Below, piece by piece: positions 8,839 to 17,467 of a DNA stretch of 64,000 bases. A program made the position numbers and the translations under genes. Origin of the DNA: Acidimicrobiia bacterium (GTDB lineage Bacteria; Actinomycetota; Acidimicrobiia; Acidimicrobiales; Aldehydirespiratoraceae); assembly GCA_022820805.1 (NCBI GenBank), contig JAJEEV010000024.1:62001-126000 (forward strand). The letters run 5' to 3'. The notes under the pieces are model-generated. The model was not told where the DNA came from and searched no databases. It saw only the letters and a list, made by a program, of their open reading frames with translations. Numbering within the stretch: position 1 is the first letter of the stretch; each line of letters opens with the position of its first letter.

Positions 8839-9591
8839 CTAGCCCGGGTCCCGCTCGAGCGCGCGATAGCGGCGCTCGGCCCGCTCGGTCGCCGACCGCA
8901 GGGCGTCCTCGGGATCGATCTTGATGCGGCGGCCCAGCTCCACCGCGGCCAGCAGCAGCTCCCCCAGCGAGTGCTCGCTCGGGTCGGCTCGTAGCCGGGC
9001 CAGCGCGCCCTCGGTGTCGGAGAACGCTTCCGGTCGCGGGTCGCCGGCCTCGAGGCCGGCGGCGGCAGCGCGCTTCTGCACCTTCACGGCCCGCAGCAGG
9101 GCGGGCAGCGTCTGCGGGATGCCGTCCATGACCGAGTCCCGGCCCTTCTCCTCGAGCTTGATGGCGTCCCAGTTCGCCCTCACCGCGTCGGCGTCGGGAG
9201 CGTCGACGTCGCCGTAGACGTGGGGATGGCGGGCCACCAGCTTCTCGCGCACCCCGAGGGCGACGTCAACGATGCCGAACGCGCCGCGCTCAGACGCCAG
9301 ATGGGCCTGGAACCAGACCTGGTAGAGGAGGTCGCCGAGCTCCTCGCACAGGTCCCGGTCGAGGTCCTCGGCGGCGCCGTCGCCGCTGGCCCGGGCGTCG
9401 AGGGCCTCCAGCGTCTCGTAGGTCTCCTCCAGCAGGTACCGGCGCAGGCTGGTGTGGGTCTGCTCGCGGTCCCACGGGCATTGCTCCCGCAGTGTCCGAA
9501 CCAGCTCGTCGAGACGAGCCACCGCGCTGTTCAGGCTCTCGGTGTCACGTCCCGAGCCGTCGGTGTCTTGGGCGGGAGAGGAATCGGGCAT
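8839..9591 (-). CDS. mazG: MazG nucleoside triphosphate pyrophosphohydrolase
   Basis: A 250-residue MazG. The core LRRYLLEETYETLEALD ... EELGDLLYQVWFQAHLA contains the EExxE...ExxD metal-binding pattern of the all-alpha NTP pyrophosphatase fold. The enzyme hydrolyses (d)NTPs, often damaged ones, to monophosphates. A second partial repeat with GIPQTLPALLRAVKVQKRA is also family-typical. It lies between a PPIase lipoprotein gene and eno, the usual actinobacterial order. Confidence 0.92.
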   Translation of the reverse strand: MPDSSPAQDTDGSGRDTESLNSAVARLDELVRTLREQCPWDREQTHTSLRRYLLEETYETLEALDARASGDGAAEDLDRDLCEELGDLLYQVWFQAHLASERGAFGIVDVALGVREKLVARHPHVYGDVDAPDADAVRANWDAIKLEEKGRDSVMDGIPQTLPALLRAVKVQKRAAAAGLEAGDPRPEAFSDTEGALARLRADPSEHSLGELLLAAVELGRRIKIDPEDALRSATERAERRYRALERDPG

Positions 9592-9606
9592 CGCGACCGG
9601 CGCCGG

Positions 9607-10548
9607 TCAGCCGGCCTGCTCCACGACCACCCGGAACTCGACGGGATCCCAGCTCCCGTAGCGGTCGTCGATCCTCACATCCGGCCCGTAGTTGTCGAAG
9701 ACGCTCTGCTGCATCTCGAGCAGCAACTCCTGGCGTTGAGCCTGGGCTCCGGCCTGGGCGGCCCCGAGAGCGGCCTGTGCCGCGTCCTCGGCCATGCGGG
9801 CCAGCGACTCCGCGTCGAGCTGGGGATGGTTCTGCGCGGTCGCGGGCCCCGAGCTGAGAACCTCGATCACATGGAAGCCGAACTGCGACTCGGCCAGCAC
9901 GACCTCACCAGGGTCGGCCGAATAGGCGGCCTCCTCGAAGGGCGCCACGAACGAGCCCTCCAGCACGCAACCCAGGTCGCCACCGAGCGAGCCGCTTCCC
10001 GGATCGAGCGACCGTTCGAGGGCCAGCAGCCCGAAGTCGTCGCCGGCGTCGAGCCGGGCCAGCACCTCATCGGCCTCGGTCTGCGTCTCCACCAGGATGT
10101 GCCTCGAGCAGAGATGGCGCAACGGCTCGCCGACGACCGAGGCGGGCACCTCGAGGTCGACCCACTCGAACGCAGCCAGGGTCGCGGCCCGCTGGCGGAT
10201 CGCGATGTCTCCGCCGGGGGCGCCGGGCACGAAGGACGGATCGGTCTCGGTGAGATCGGCGACGGCCTGAGCCTCGTGCTCATTGGTGACCGCGATGCCC
10301 CGCTGGGCCAGCTCCGCCTCCAGGGCGGTGAAGAACACCCAGTTGGTGAGCCAGGCAGCCGCCTGGCTGCGCGACGCCCGGGCCTCGCTGTCACCGTCGG
10401 TGGTCGCGAGGAATGCGTTCAAGTCATCGACGGTGTACTCCACCCCGGCCACCTCGGCGGCCACCTCGGGCGAGGATCCGCACGCGGACGCCACCAGGGA
10501 CGCCGCCGCTACCGAGCAGGCGACTGCGATGGGGCGGAACCGGCTCAC
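9607..10548 (-). CDS. Parvulin-type peptidylprolyl isomerase lipoprotein (PrsA/SurA-like)
   Basis: A 313-residue extracytoplasmic foldase. A signal peptide with the lipobox LVASAC at residues 18-23 predicts lipid attachment. A SurA_N-like region follows, and a rotamase domain lies at about 140-235 (LCSRHILVETQTEADEVLARL; GSLGGDLGCVLEGSFVAPFE; VVLAESQFGFHVIEV), matching the parvulin core. The GTG start overlaps the mfd stop by 4 nt (GTGA), so it is translated from the same transcript as mfd. A role in folding secreted proteins is inferred from the family. Confidence 0.87.
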   Translation of the reverse strand: MSRFRPIAVACSVAAASLVASACGSSPEVAAEVAGVEYTVDDLNAFLATTDGDSEARASRSQAAAWLTNWVFFTALEAELAQRGIAVTNEHEAQAVADLTETDPSFVPGAPGGDIAIRQRAATLAAFEWVDLEVPASVVGEPLRHLCSRHILVETQTEADEVLARLDAGDDFGLLALERSLDPGSGSLGGDLGCVLEGSFVAPFEEAAYSADPGEVVLAESQFGFHVIEVLSSGPATAQNHPQLDAESLARMAEDAAQAALGAAQAGAQAQRQELLLEMQQSVFDNYGPDVRIDDRYGSWDPVEFRVVVEQAG

Positions 10549-13500
10549 GAAGTCCGAACCCTATCGTCGGACCGGGCGCCGGCAGGGGCTTGGGTTGCGA
10601 CCACCTCGGTGAGCAGGGTCACCAACTGGTCGATCACCGGGCCGCCGTCGGCCCGCAACGGGACGTGCAGCTCCCGGGCCTCCTCCTTGCACACCGCCCG
10701 ATCGCCGTACAGGCGACGGAGCCGCACCCGCCGGCTGGCCGGCAGCTCCACCGGCGCCAGTCGGGCCGCGTAGCGCGCCGACGACAGCGGGCCGCCGCCG
10801 CGGCGGGTGACGACCACCTCGGAGACGCCGTGACACAGGCACTCGACCCGGAGCCTGCCGATGGACAGCAGCGCCTCGGCCGGCTCGGGCACGGGACCGA
10901 ACCGGTCGACCCACTCGGCTCGGATGTCGGCCAGCTCGGACAGCTCCGAGACCGCCGCGAGGCGGCGGTAGGCCTCCAGGCGGGCCGCTTCCCGCCCGAT
11001 GTAGTCGGCCGGGATGTGCGCGTCGACCGGCACCTCGATGCTCACCTCGGGCGGCTCGGAGACGGGCTCGCCCCTCAGCTCCGCCACCGCCTCGTTCACC
11101 AGCCGGCAGTACAGGTCGTACCCGACCGCGGCGATGTGCCCCGACTGGGCCTCGCCCAGCAGGTTGCCCGCGCCCCTGATCTCGAGGTCGCGCATGGCGA
11201 TCCGGTACCCCGATCCCAGCTGGGTCGCCTCCCCGATGGTTTTGAGCCGCTCGTAGGCCTCCTCGCTGAGGACACGGTCGACCGGATGGAACAGGTAGGC
11301 GTAGGCCCTCCGGCCGGCCCGTCCCACCCGGCCGCGGATCTGGTGGAGCTGGCCGAGGCCGAGGCGATCGGCGCGATCCACGACCAGGGTGTTGACGGTG
11401 GGCATGTCGATGCCCGACTCGATGATCGTGGTGCAGACCAGGACGTCGTAGCGGTAGTCAGCGAAGTCGAGGACGACCCGCTCCAGCGTTCCCTCGTCCA
11501 TCTGGCCGTGGGCCACGGCCACGCGAGCCTCGGGCACCAGCAGGCGCACACGCTCGGCGACGTGCTCGATGTCGGCCACCCGGTTGTGGACGTAGAAGAC
11601 CTGGCCCTCCCGCAGCAGCTCCCGCCGGATCGCCTCGGCCGCGGGACGGTCGGCCTGCTCGCCCACGTAGGTGAGGATCGGTTGGCGATCCGCGGGCGGG
11701 GTCTCGAGGAGCGACATGTCCCGGATGCCGGTGAGGCTCATCTCCAGGGTGCGGGGCACGGGAGTGGCCGTCAGGGTCAGGACGTCCACATCGGCCTTCA
11801 GCGACTTGAGCGACTCCTTGTGGCGCACCCCGAAGCGCTGCTCCTCATCGACTATCAGCAGCCCGAGGCGCTTGAAGCTCACATCGCCCGACAGCATGCG
11901 GTGGGTGCCCACGACCACGTCCACCTCGCCGGCCTCCAGTCCTCGCAGCACCTGCCTGGTCTGGCCCGGCGTCAGGAACCGGCTCAGCGTCTCCACCCGC
12001 ACCGGGAACGGTCCGTAGCGGTCACGGAATGTCTGGGTGTGCTGCTGGGCCAGCAGTGTGGTGGGTACCAGCACCGCCACCTGGCGGCCGCTCTGAACCG
12101 CCTTGAAGGCGGCCCTCACCGCGATCTCGGTCTTGCCGAAGCCGACGTCCCCCACCAGGAGCCGGTCCATGGGCACCGGCCGCTCCATGTCGCGCTTGAC
12201 GTCGACGATGGCCTGCTGCTGGTCCCGGGTCTCCTGGTACTCGAAGGAGTCCTCGAGCTCGCTCTGCCAGGGCGTGTCCGGGTCGAAGGCGTGCCCCTCG
12301 GTGGTCATGCGCCTCTGGTAGAGCACCACCAGTTCCTGGGCCACCTCCGCCACCGCCCGCCGCACCCGGTTCTTGGTGGCCGCCCAGTCCGAGCCGCCCA
12401 TCCGCGACAGGGTCGGAGCCTCTCCGCCGGTGTAGTGGCGGATCGAGGTGACCTGGTCGGAGGGCACGTACAGGCGGTCCCGGCCCCGGTAGGCGAGCAG
12501 CAGGTACTCGCGTTCATGGCCGCCGACGGCGCGACGGACCATTCCCTCGAAGCGGGCCACCCCGTGGTGCTGGTGCACCACGAACGCGCCGGGAACGAGG
12601 TCGTCGAGGAAGCGGCGCTGGTCGCGGGAGCGCTCCCTCGGCGGCCGGTGGGCCCGCCGCCGGCCGGTCACGTCCGTCTCGGACAGCAGGGCCAGCTTGA
12701 TGCCCTCCAGGACGGCGCCGCGGCCGAGGTTCGCCTCCACCGCCTCGACGCCGGCGCCGTGGTCGGCCAGCAGAGCGCTCAACCGTCCGGCCGAGCCTCC
12801 GGGTGCGGCCAGCACTGTGCGGTAGCCCCGCTCGGCCAGCCCGCGAAGACGGGCCGCCAGCGGCTCGACGCTGCCGTGCACCCGGTCCCAACCCGACGCG
12901 GCCAGAGCGGACGCACCGGGCGAGTCGGGCGCGGCGGGCAGCTCCCACACCGGTGTGGAGGCTGCCGCCACCAGCTCGTCGAAGGCGGCGTGGAGCCGGG
13001 GCATGCCGGCCGCGTCGGTGTTCCAGGTCTTGGCCAGACCGGCGGCGAGGTCCTCCTCCTCGGCCAGGATCTCGGCGACCCGGTCGGCCAGGCGGCGAGG
13101 CTCCACTACCACGAGGGCGCCGCCGGCACCCAGCAGGTCGGGCACCACCGCGGGCCGCTCGACCAGCCACGGCCACCAGGACTCCATCCCTTCGAAGAAC
13201 TCGCCGCCGGACAGCCGGTCCCACTGCTCGCGGCCCCAGGGCTGGCTCGCCACCAGCGATGCGGCCCGCCGGCGCATCGGCCCGTCCGCGCGCAGTTCCC
13301 GGGCCGGGTACATCTCGACGCGATCCAGAGGGGTCGTCGACCGCTGATCCCCGACCGAGAACTCCACCACCCGGTCGATGTCGTCGCCCCAGAAGTCGAT
13401 GCGAACCGGCGCGGAGGCGGTCGAGGGGTAGACATCGACGATGGAGCCCCGCACAGCCATCTCGCCCCGGTGCTCAACCTGGTGCTCCCGGTGGTAGCCA

Positions 13501-13994
13501 AACTCCGACAGGCGCCGCACCAGCTCCGACTGGTCGACGGAGTCACCGACGCTCAGGCTGATGGGACCGGCGACCCCGGTCGCCGACACGAACTGGGCCA
13601 CGGCCCGCGCCGAGGCCACCACCACCGCCGGCGTTCGTGCCGGATCCGCCATCCGGTGCAGCACCCGGCAGCGCCGACCCATGGTGTGGATCGACGGGCT
13701 GACCCGCTCGAAGGGCAGGGTCTCCCAGGCGGGAAGCTCCTCGACCTCGTCCGATCCCAGGAAGCCGGCCAGGTCGGCGGCCAGCGACTCCGCCTCGGTT
13801 CGAGTCGGCACCGCGACCAGCAGCGGGCGGCGGCTCGACGCTGCGCTCAGCCCGGCCAGGGCCGGGGCCCGGGCCGCCTCGGGCACCGCGAGGGCGGCGG
13901 CCCGGCGCCCCAGCAGCCCGGCCAGGCCGGGATGCTCCGCCAGCAGCGGCAGCAGGCCCCGCAGGCCGTTCTGGGTCTCAGACAGCGGCGCCAC
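10545..13994 (-). CDS. mfd: Transcription-repair coupling factor
   Basis: Mfd, about 1149 residues, the usual size. It removes RNA polymerase stalled at DNA lesions and recruits UvrA. The N-terminal UvrB-like domain includes LPAWETLPFERVSP and RGSIVDVYPSTASAPVRIDFWGDD. The RNA polymerase-interacting domain starts near DLVPGAFVVHQHHGVARFEGM. The helicase motor has Walker A VGDVGFGKTEIAVRAAF, Walker B IVDEEQRFGVRHKE, TLTATPVPRTLEMSL and QIRGRVGRAGRRAYAYL. A C-terminal TRCF domain follows. The GTG at 13994, 5 nt after the pth stop, gives the family-typical N-terminus; a longer frame reaching into pth is possible. Confidence 0.96.
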   Translation of the reverse strand: MAPLSETQNGLRGLLPLLAEHPGLAGLLGRRAAALAVPEAARAPALAGLSAASSRRPLLVAVPTRTEAESLAADLAGFLGSDEVEELPAWETLPFERVSPSIHTMGRRCRVLHRMADPARTPAVVVASARAVAQFVSATGVAGPISLSVGDSVDQSELVRRLSEFGYHREHQVEHRGEMAVRGSIVDVYPSTASAPVRIDFWGDDIDRVVEFSVGDQRSTTPLDRVEMYPARELRADGPMRRRAASLVASQPWGREQWDRLSGGEFFEGMESWWPWLVERPAVVPDLLGAGGALVVVEPRRLADRVAEILAEEEDLAAGLAKTWNTDAAGMPRLHAAFDELVAAASTPVWELPAAPDSPGASALAASGWDRVHGSVEPLAARLRGLAERGYRTVLAAPGGSAGRLSALLADHGAGVEAVEANLGRGAVLEGIKLALLSETDVTGRRRAHRPPRERSRDQRRFLDDLVPGAFVVHQHHGVARFEGMVRRAVGGHEREYLLLAYRGRDRLYVPSDQVTSIRHYTGGEAPTLSRMGGSDWAATKNRVRRAVAEVAQELVVLYQRRMTTEGHAFDPDTPWQSELEDSFEYQETRDQQQAIVDVKRDMERPVPMDRLLVGDVGFGKTEIAVRAAFKAVQSGRQVAVLVPTTLLAQQHTQTFRDRYGPFPVRVETLSRFLTPGQTRQVLRGLEAGEVDVVVGTHRMLSGDVSFKRLGLLIVDEEQRFGVRHKESLKSLKADVDVLTLTATPVPRTLEMSLTGIRDMSLLETPPADRQPILTYVGEQADRPAAEAIRRELLREGQVFYVHNRVADIEHVAERVRLLVPEARVAVAHGQMDEGTLERVVLDFADYRYDVLVCTTIIESGIDMPTVNTLVVDRADRLGLGQLHQIRGRVGRAGRRAYAYLFHPVDRVLSEEAYERLKTIGEATQLGSGYRIAMRDLEIRGAGNLLGEAQSGHIAAVGYDLYCRLVNEAVAELRGEPVSEPPEVSIEVPVDAHIPADYIGREAARLEAYRRLAAVSELSELADIRAEWVDRFGPVPEPAEALLSIGRLRVECLCHGVSEVVVTRRGGGPLSSARYAARLAPVELPASRRVRLRRLYGDRAVCKEEARELHVPLRADGGPVIDQLVTLLTEVVATQAPAGARSDDRVRTS

Positions 13995-13999
13995 GGGGC

Positions 14000-14602
14000 T
14001 CAGGCCGTGTTGAATCGGTTCATGGTGGCGTCGAGACCGTGCACGAGGAAGCACTCCACCGCGTCGGCGGCCCGGTCCACCACCCGATCCAGTTCGGCGC
14101 GCTCGGACCGGGAGGGCCGCTTTAGGACGTACTGGCCTCCCCGGGGGGTCGAGTCAGGCTTGCCGACACCGACGCGCACCCGGGTGAAGGCGTCGCTTCG
14201 CAGATGCGACCGGATGGACGCCAGGCCCTTGTGGCCGGCGATCCCGCCCCCGGTCTTGACCTTGAGGCGGCCCACGGGCAGGTCCAGCTCGTCGTGCACC
14301 ACCACCAGGCGACCCAGGTCGCCGATGCCGAAGCGGCGCACGAGAGGGGCCACCGCCCTACCGGACTCGTTCATCCAAGTGACCGGGGCGGCGACCGCCA
14401 CACGCTGCTGGAGGACGCGAAGCTCGCACACCATCGCCTGCTGGCGGCGGGCCCGTCGCAGCCGCCCGTCGTGGCGGCGCACCAGCTCGTCCACCACCCA
14501 CCTGCCGGCGTTGTGGCGGGTCCGGGCGTACTCCTCGCCGGGGTTGCCCAGCCCCACTACCAGCAGATCGGCCGCAGTGCCGGTACGCGAGCCGATTCCC
14601 AT
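14000..14602 (-). CDS. pth: Peptidyl-tRNA hydrolase
   Basis: A 200-residue Pth, which releases tRNA from prematurely dropped peptidyl-tRNAs. LLVVGLGNPGEEYARTRHNAGRWVV contains the catalytic His and substrate-binding Asn. Further signatures are VTWMNESGRAV, VVVHDELDLPVGRLKVKTGGGIAGHKGL and VGVGKPDS. It lies between rplY and mfd, in keeping with the common rplY-pth-mfd order. Its upstream flank is completely occupied by dispersed repeat R3. Confidence 0.96.
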   Translation of the reverse strand: MGIGSRTGTAADLLVVGLGNPGEEYARTRHNAGRWVVDELVRRHDGRLRRARRQQAMVCELRVLQQRVAVAAPVTWMNESGRAVAPLVRRFGIGDLGRLVVVHDELDLPVGRLKVKTGGGIAGHKGLASIRSHLRSDAFTRVRVGVGKPDSTPRGGQYVLKRPSRSERAELDRVVDRAADAVECFLVHGLDATMNRFNTA

Positions 14603-14628
14603 AGCGACGGACCGACCCGCTCGACCTC

Positions 14629-14766
14629 AGAGTGCCCGCGAATAGCTCAGAGCCGTCCGCGTCGCAGTGTTGTCATCCCCGCTCATGTTCGCTGCGCTCA
14701 CGGGCCGCTCGGGCCACGGCCTCGCGCCGTATGGGCCGCGCTGTCCCGCCCATCCGCTCGGCCTCT
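14629..14766 (-). repeat. Dispersed repeat copy R3 between rplY and pth
   Basis: A full copy: conserved arm 14672-14738 with two mismatches to R1, 15-nt variable spacer 14739-14753, left arm 14754-14766 ending exactly at the rplY stop codon. Beyond the arm it shares the outer segment AGAGTGCCCGCGAATAG with copy R2 (14629 onwards). It fills nearly all of the intergenic gap. Confidence 0.88.
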
Positions 14767-15435
14767 TCAGGACTCCTCGGCCTCGTCTGTCTCGTCGGCG
14801 TCCTCGGCCTCGGCCATGACGATGAGCGCCTCCGCCTCCTCCTCCAGAGCCTTCTGCTGGCGCAGGTACTCCTTGGTGGAACGGGTGATGAGGCCCACTG
14901 CGAAGGTGGCGTCGGGATCGCCGGCCGGCGTGACGCCGCCAGGAAGGTCGATGTCGCTCACCCGCAGGGACGACCCGACCTCCAGGTCGCTCACGTCGGC
15001 GGTGACCTCGACGGGGATGTCCGACGGCCTGGCCCGGAGCAGCACCCGGTGCATCACCTGGTCGACCATCCCGCTGGCCTGGGTGACCTTCTTGGCCTCT
15101 CCGGTGAGCACCAGTGGCACCTCGACCTCCACCTCACTGTCGGGGTCGATGCGCAGGAAGTCCACGTGGAGCACGTCCCGGCGGACCGGGTGCCGCTGTA
15201 GGTCCTTGACGATGGAGAGATGCTGGGCGCCGTCTATGTCGAGGGTGATGAGGGCGTTGAGCCCCGCCTCGGTGGACAGCGCGCCCCGCAGGTCGGCCCT
15301 GTCGACGGACACCGCCACCGCGTTCTCTCCCAAGCCGTAGACCACTGCCGGGATACGTCCAGTACGGCGCAGGCGGCGGCTCGGCCGGGTGCCGCGCGTC
15401 CTCCCCGTCTCGGCGGTCAGAAGGTTCGTAGCCAT
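14767..15435 (-). CDS. rplY: Large ribosomal subunit protein bL25 (general stress protein Ctc type)
   Basis: A 222-residue bL25 of the two-domain CTC type, which binds 5S rRNA. The N-terminal 5S-binding domain has the motif RRLRRTGRIPAVVYGLGENAV, and HLSIVKDLQRHPVRRDVLHVDF lies near residue 80. The C-terminal beta domain follows, ending in an acidic tail (AEAEDADETDEAEES). The ATG at 15435 was preferred over earlier codons because it begins the conserved TNLLTAETGRTRG strand. The stop codon directly abuts repeat R3. Confidence 0.95.
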   Translation of the reverse strand: MATNLLTAETGRTRGTRPSRRLRRTGRIPAVVYGLGENAVAVSVDRADLRGALSTEAGLNALITLDIDGAQHLSIVKDLQRHPVRRDVLHVDFLRIDPDSEVEVEVPLVLTGEAKKVTQASGMVDQVMHRVLLRARPSDIPVEVTADVSDLEVGSSLRVSDIDLPGGVTPAGDPDATFAVGLITRSTKEYLRQQKALEEEAEALIVMAEAEDADETDEAEES

Positions 15436-15496
15436 TCGCCCGAGGCTACTGCCGCCCCCGGCCTGCTCCACTGCCAACCGGGGCGGATGCGTGCCG

Positions 15497-16477
15497 TCAG
15501 ACCAGGTTGTTGCCGCCGAAGATCTCGCTGACCGAAGTGTCCTCGAACACCGCCGAGATGGCCCGGGCCACGATGGGCGCCACCGACACGACCTGCAGCT
15601 TCGAGAACTGCTTGCGGGGTGTCAGCGGCAGCGTGTCGGTGCACACGACCACATCGATCACCGAGTCCCTGAGCCGCTCCACGGCCGGTCCGGAGAACAC
15701 CGCGTGGGTGGTGGCCGCGATCACCTGGCTGGCCCCGCTGGCGGCCAGCAGCTCGGCGGCGGCGACGATGGTGCCGCCGGTGTCGATCATGTCGTCGACG
15801 ATGACGCAGGTGCGGCCGCGGACATCACCGACGATCTCCTTGGCCGACACCTCGTTCTTGCCGTTCTGGCGGCGCTTGTGGACGATGGCCAGATCGGCGT
15901 GCAGCAGGTTGGTGTAGCGCTCGGCCACCTTCACCCGTCCGGCGTCGGGCGACACGATCACCAGGTCCTCGCCCTTTAGGGACTGCAGGTACTCGAGCAG
16001 CACCGGCATGGCGGTGAGATGGTCGACGGGGCCGTCGAAGAATCCCTGGATCTGGCCCGAGTGCAGGTCCACCGACAGCAGCCGCTTGGCCCCGGCGGCC
16101 AGGAACAGGTCGGCCAGCAGCCGGGCCGAGATGGGCTCGCGCCCGGAGGCCTTGCGGTCCTGGCGGGCGTAGCCGTAGAAGGGCGCCACCACCGTGATGC
16201 GCTTGGCCGAGGCCCGCTTGGCCGCGTCGACCATCACAAGGTGCTCCACGATGGCGTCGTTGATGGAGCCGCCCTCCCACTCGGCGTGGGTGCCGACGAT
16301 GAAGGCGTCGCAGCCCCGGATCGACTCGCCGTAGCGGACGTGGATCTCGCCGTTGGCGAAGTTCTCGATGTGGGAGGTGCCCAGCTCGACACCCAGCTCC
16401 GAGCAGACGCTGGAGGCGAAGTCCTGGCTGGACCGCCCCGACACGATGCGGAGCGTCTTGTGGGTCTGCTGCTTCAT
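15497..16477 (-). CDS. prs: Ribose-phosphate pyrophosphokinase
   Basis: PRPP synthetase, 326 residues, making PRPP from ribose 5-phosphate and ATP for nucleotide, His and Trp synthesis. Motifs include ANGEIHVRYGESIRGCDAFIV, the flexible loop VVAPFYGYARQDRKASGREP, the signature SVDLHSGQIQGFFDGPVDHL, and the PRPP-binding loop CVIVDDMIDTGGTI. The ATG at 16477 was chosen because a TACAAT -10-like element at 16488-16493 overlaps the earlier ATG (16489); the message may have almost no leader. The longer form would add four residues. Confidence 0.95.
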   Translation of the reverse strand: MKQQTHKTLRIVSGRSSQDFASSVCSELGVELGTSHIENFANGEIHVRYGESIRGCDAFIVGTHAEWEGGSINDAIVEHLVMVDAAKRASAKRITVVAPFYGYARQDRKASGREPISARLLADLFLAAGAKRLLSVDLHSGQIQGFFDGPVDHLTAMPVLLEYLQSLKGEDLVIVSPDAGRVKVAERYTNLLHADLAIVHKRRQNGKNEVSAKEIVGDVRGRTCVIVDDMIDTGGTIVAAAELLAASGASQVIAATTHAVFSGPAVERLRDSVIDVVVCTDTLPLTPRKQFSKLQVVSVAPIVARAISAVFEDTSVSEIFGGNNLV

Positions 16478-16573
16478 GGCGCCCGGCATTGTAGGACGGC
16501 GCCGACGCCGCGAGACGACGCCGGTCGCCCGGACACCGACGCAGCTCGATTACCGACGGAAGGAAGCTGCGCC

Positions 16574-16589
16574 ATCGGCTCGGCCTCTA
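16574..16589 (-). repeat. Solitary left arm of the dispersed repeat (R6)
   Basis: ATCGGCTCGGCCTCTA on the plus strand matches the left-arm end of the repeat family (ATCCGCTCGGCCTCTA in R3) with one difference. No conserved 67-nt arm follows. The stop codon of the possible PIN remnant overlaps its edge. Confidence 0.45.
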
Positions 16590-16781
16590 GGGGCCGAACA
16601 GGGCCGCAGGGACTACGGCGATGCCGTCTCGCCGTCGGTAGGCGTGCTGGCCCGTTGTGACGATGACCGCGTCAGGATGGACAGCATCAACGCACCAGAC
16701 GCCAGCAGATCCGGCAAAACCGAGTCGACTTGTGCTTGCTCCGTTCGCCAGGGTACAGGCCCGCAACCCTCTAGGGTACAA
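16587..16781 (-). pseudogene. Possible remnant of a PIN-domain (VapC-like) gene
   Basis: A 64-codon open frame whose second half (VDAVHPDAVIVTTGQHAYRR then GIAVVPAAL) resembles the C-terminal strands of PIN-domain toxins, where a conserved Asp is followed by a VTSD-like strand. The catalytic N-terminal acidic residues are absent, and the first half is encoded partly by the 23-bp repeat. I regard it as at best a truncated relic; it may be chance. Confidence 0.25.
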
Positions 16782-16841
16782 GCCATCATCCTTCTAGGGT
16801 ACAGATTCTTACAGCACTAGGGTTCAAGATCTCATCCCGTT
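16750..16841. repeat. Four-unit 23-bp tandem repeat
   Basis: The 8-mer AGGGTACA starts at 16750, 16773 and 16796, and AGGGTTCA starts at 16819. The spacing is exactly 23 nt each time. The start of each unit is conserved (AGGGTACARG) and the rest has diverged. It lies about 75 nt from the tRNA-Gln gene. The period is close to two turns of the helix, which would suit phased protein binding; this is speculative. Confidence 0.75.
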
Positions 16842-16917
16842 CCGCCCCACCCTCTGGCCACCCTTAGGGCGGTTGGTGTTAGGGGTCAGGGCATCTAGGT
16901 GCGACCCATCCAATCCG

Positions 16918-16990
16918 CTGGCCGGGCAGGACTCGAACCTGCAACATCCGGAGCCAAAGTCCGACGTTCTGCCAGTTGAACTACCGGCCA
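16918..16990 (-). tRNA. tRNA-Gln (anticodon UUG)
   Basis: A 73-nt cloverleaf on the minus strand. The acceptor stem is TGGCCGG paired with CCGGCCA, followed by discriminator G. The anticodon loop ACTTTGGCT has TTG at the centre. The T-loop GGTTCGAGTCC is canonical. The 3' CCA is not encoded. Confidence 0.93.
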
Positions 16991-17115
16991 CCGCCGCCCG
17001 CCCAGGGACGGACGCCGCACTTCACCCTAGCCCCCACCAAGCCAACGTCGACGGTCCTACGACGGACCGCCTCCGCCTCCCGTTCATCACACTGCGCGAA
17101 CTAGATTCCTGGAAC

Positions 17116-17445
17116 ATGGCCTGGCTGATGGTCGGGGACCGGGTGGTGGCATCCCTCGAGATCGCCTCAACCCGGCGCGAGCGCCGCCGGGGCCTGATAG
17201 GGCGCGACGGGCTCGAGGGGGCGCTGCTGCTGGAACGGACCCGCTCGGTGCACTCCCTCGGCATGAGGTTCCCGATCGATGTGGCCCACTGCGACGCCGG
17301 GATGCGGGTGCTGCGGGTCACGACGATGCGAGCCAACCGCATCGGGCGCGTCGTGCCCAGGGCCAGGGCGGTGATCGAGGCCGAGGCGGGCAGCTTCCGG
17401 CGCTGGGGCGTGGCTCCCGGCACGGAACTGGAGATCCGGCGGTGA
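17116..17445 (+). CDS. DUF192 family protein
   Basis: A 109-residue DUF192 protein of unknown function; the family is a small beta-barrel often secreted or cytosolic. Recognisable segments are ASTRRERRRGLIGRDGLEGA, the motif SVHSLGMRFPIDVAHCD (family HTxxMxFPIDVxF), and VIEAEAGSFRRWGVAPG. The ATG at 17116 is chosen because the tRNA gene lies upstream on the other strand and this start begins the family domain. It precedes rsmI by 22 nt. Confidence 0.85.
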   Translation: MAWLMVGDRVVASLEIASTRRERRRGLIGRDGLEGALLLERTRSVHSLGMRFPIDVAHCDAGMRVLRVTTMRANRIGRVVPRARAVIEAEAGSFRRWGVAPGTELEIRR

Positions 17446-17467
17446 GCGGTTCCGCCCGCGAGCTGGG

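Larger units (their letters stand above)
16490..16917. other. Gene-poor region with relics between prs and tRNA-Gln
   Basis: About 430 nt without a convincing gene. It holds a possible remnant of a PIN-domain gene (16587-16781), a solitary left arm of the dispersed repeat at 16574-16589, and four units of a 23-bp tandem repeat (16750-16841). Base composition is less GC-rich than the surroundings around 16750-16840. It looks like a degraded accessory patch next to a tRNA gene. Confidence 0.6.

Noticed and set aside
10413-14645. A 1410-codon open frame on the plus strand opposite mfd and pth
   Set aside because: It is antisense to two clearly conserved genes and its translation shows only the Arg/Gly/Pro/His-rich pattern produced by high GC codon bias; no domain is recognisable.
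16750-16841. CRISPR-like array in the 23-bp repeat
   Set aside because: Units are contiguous with only the first 8-10 bases conserved; there are no repeat/spacer blocks and no cas genes.
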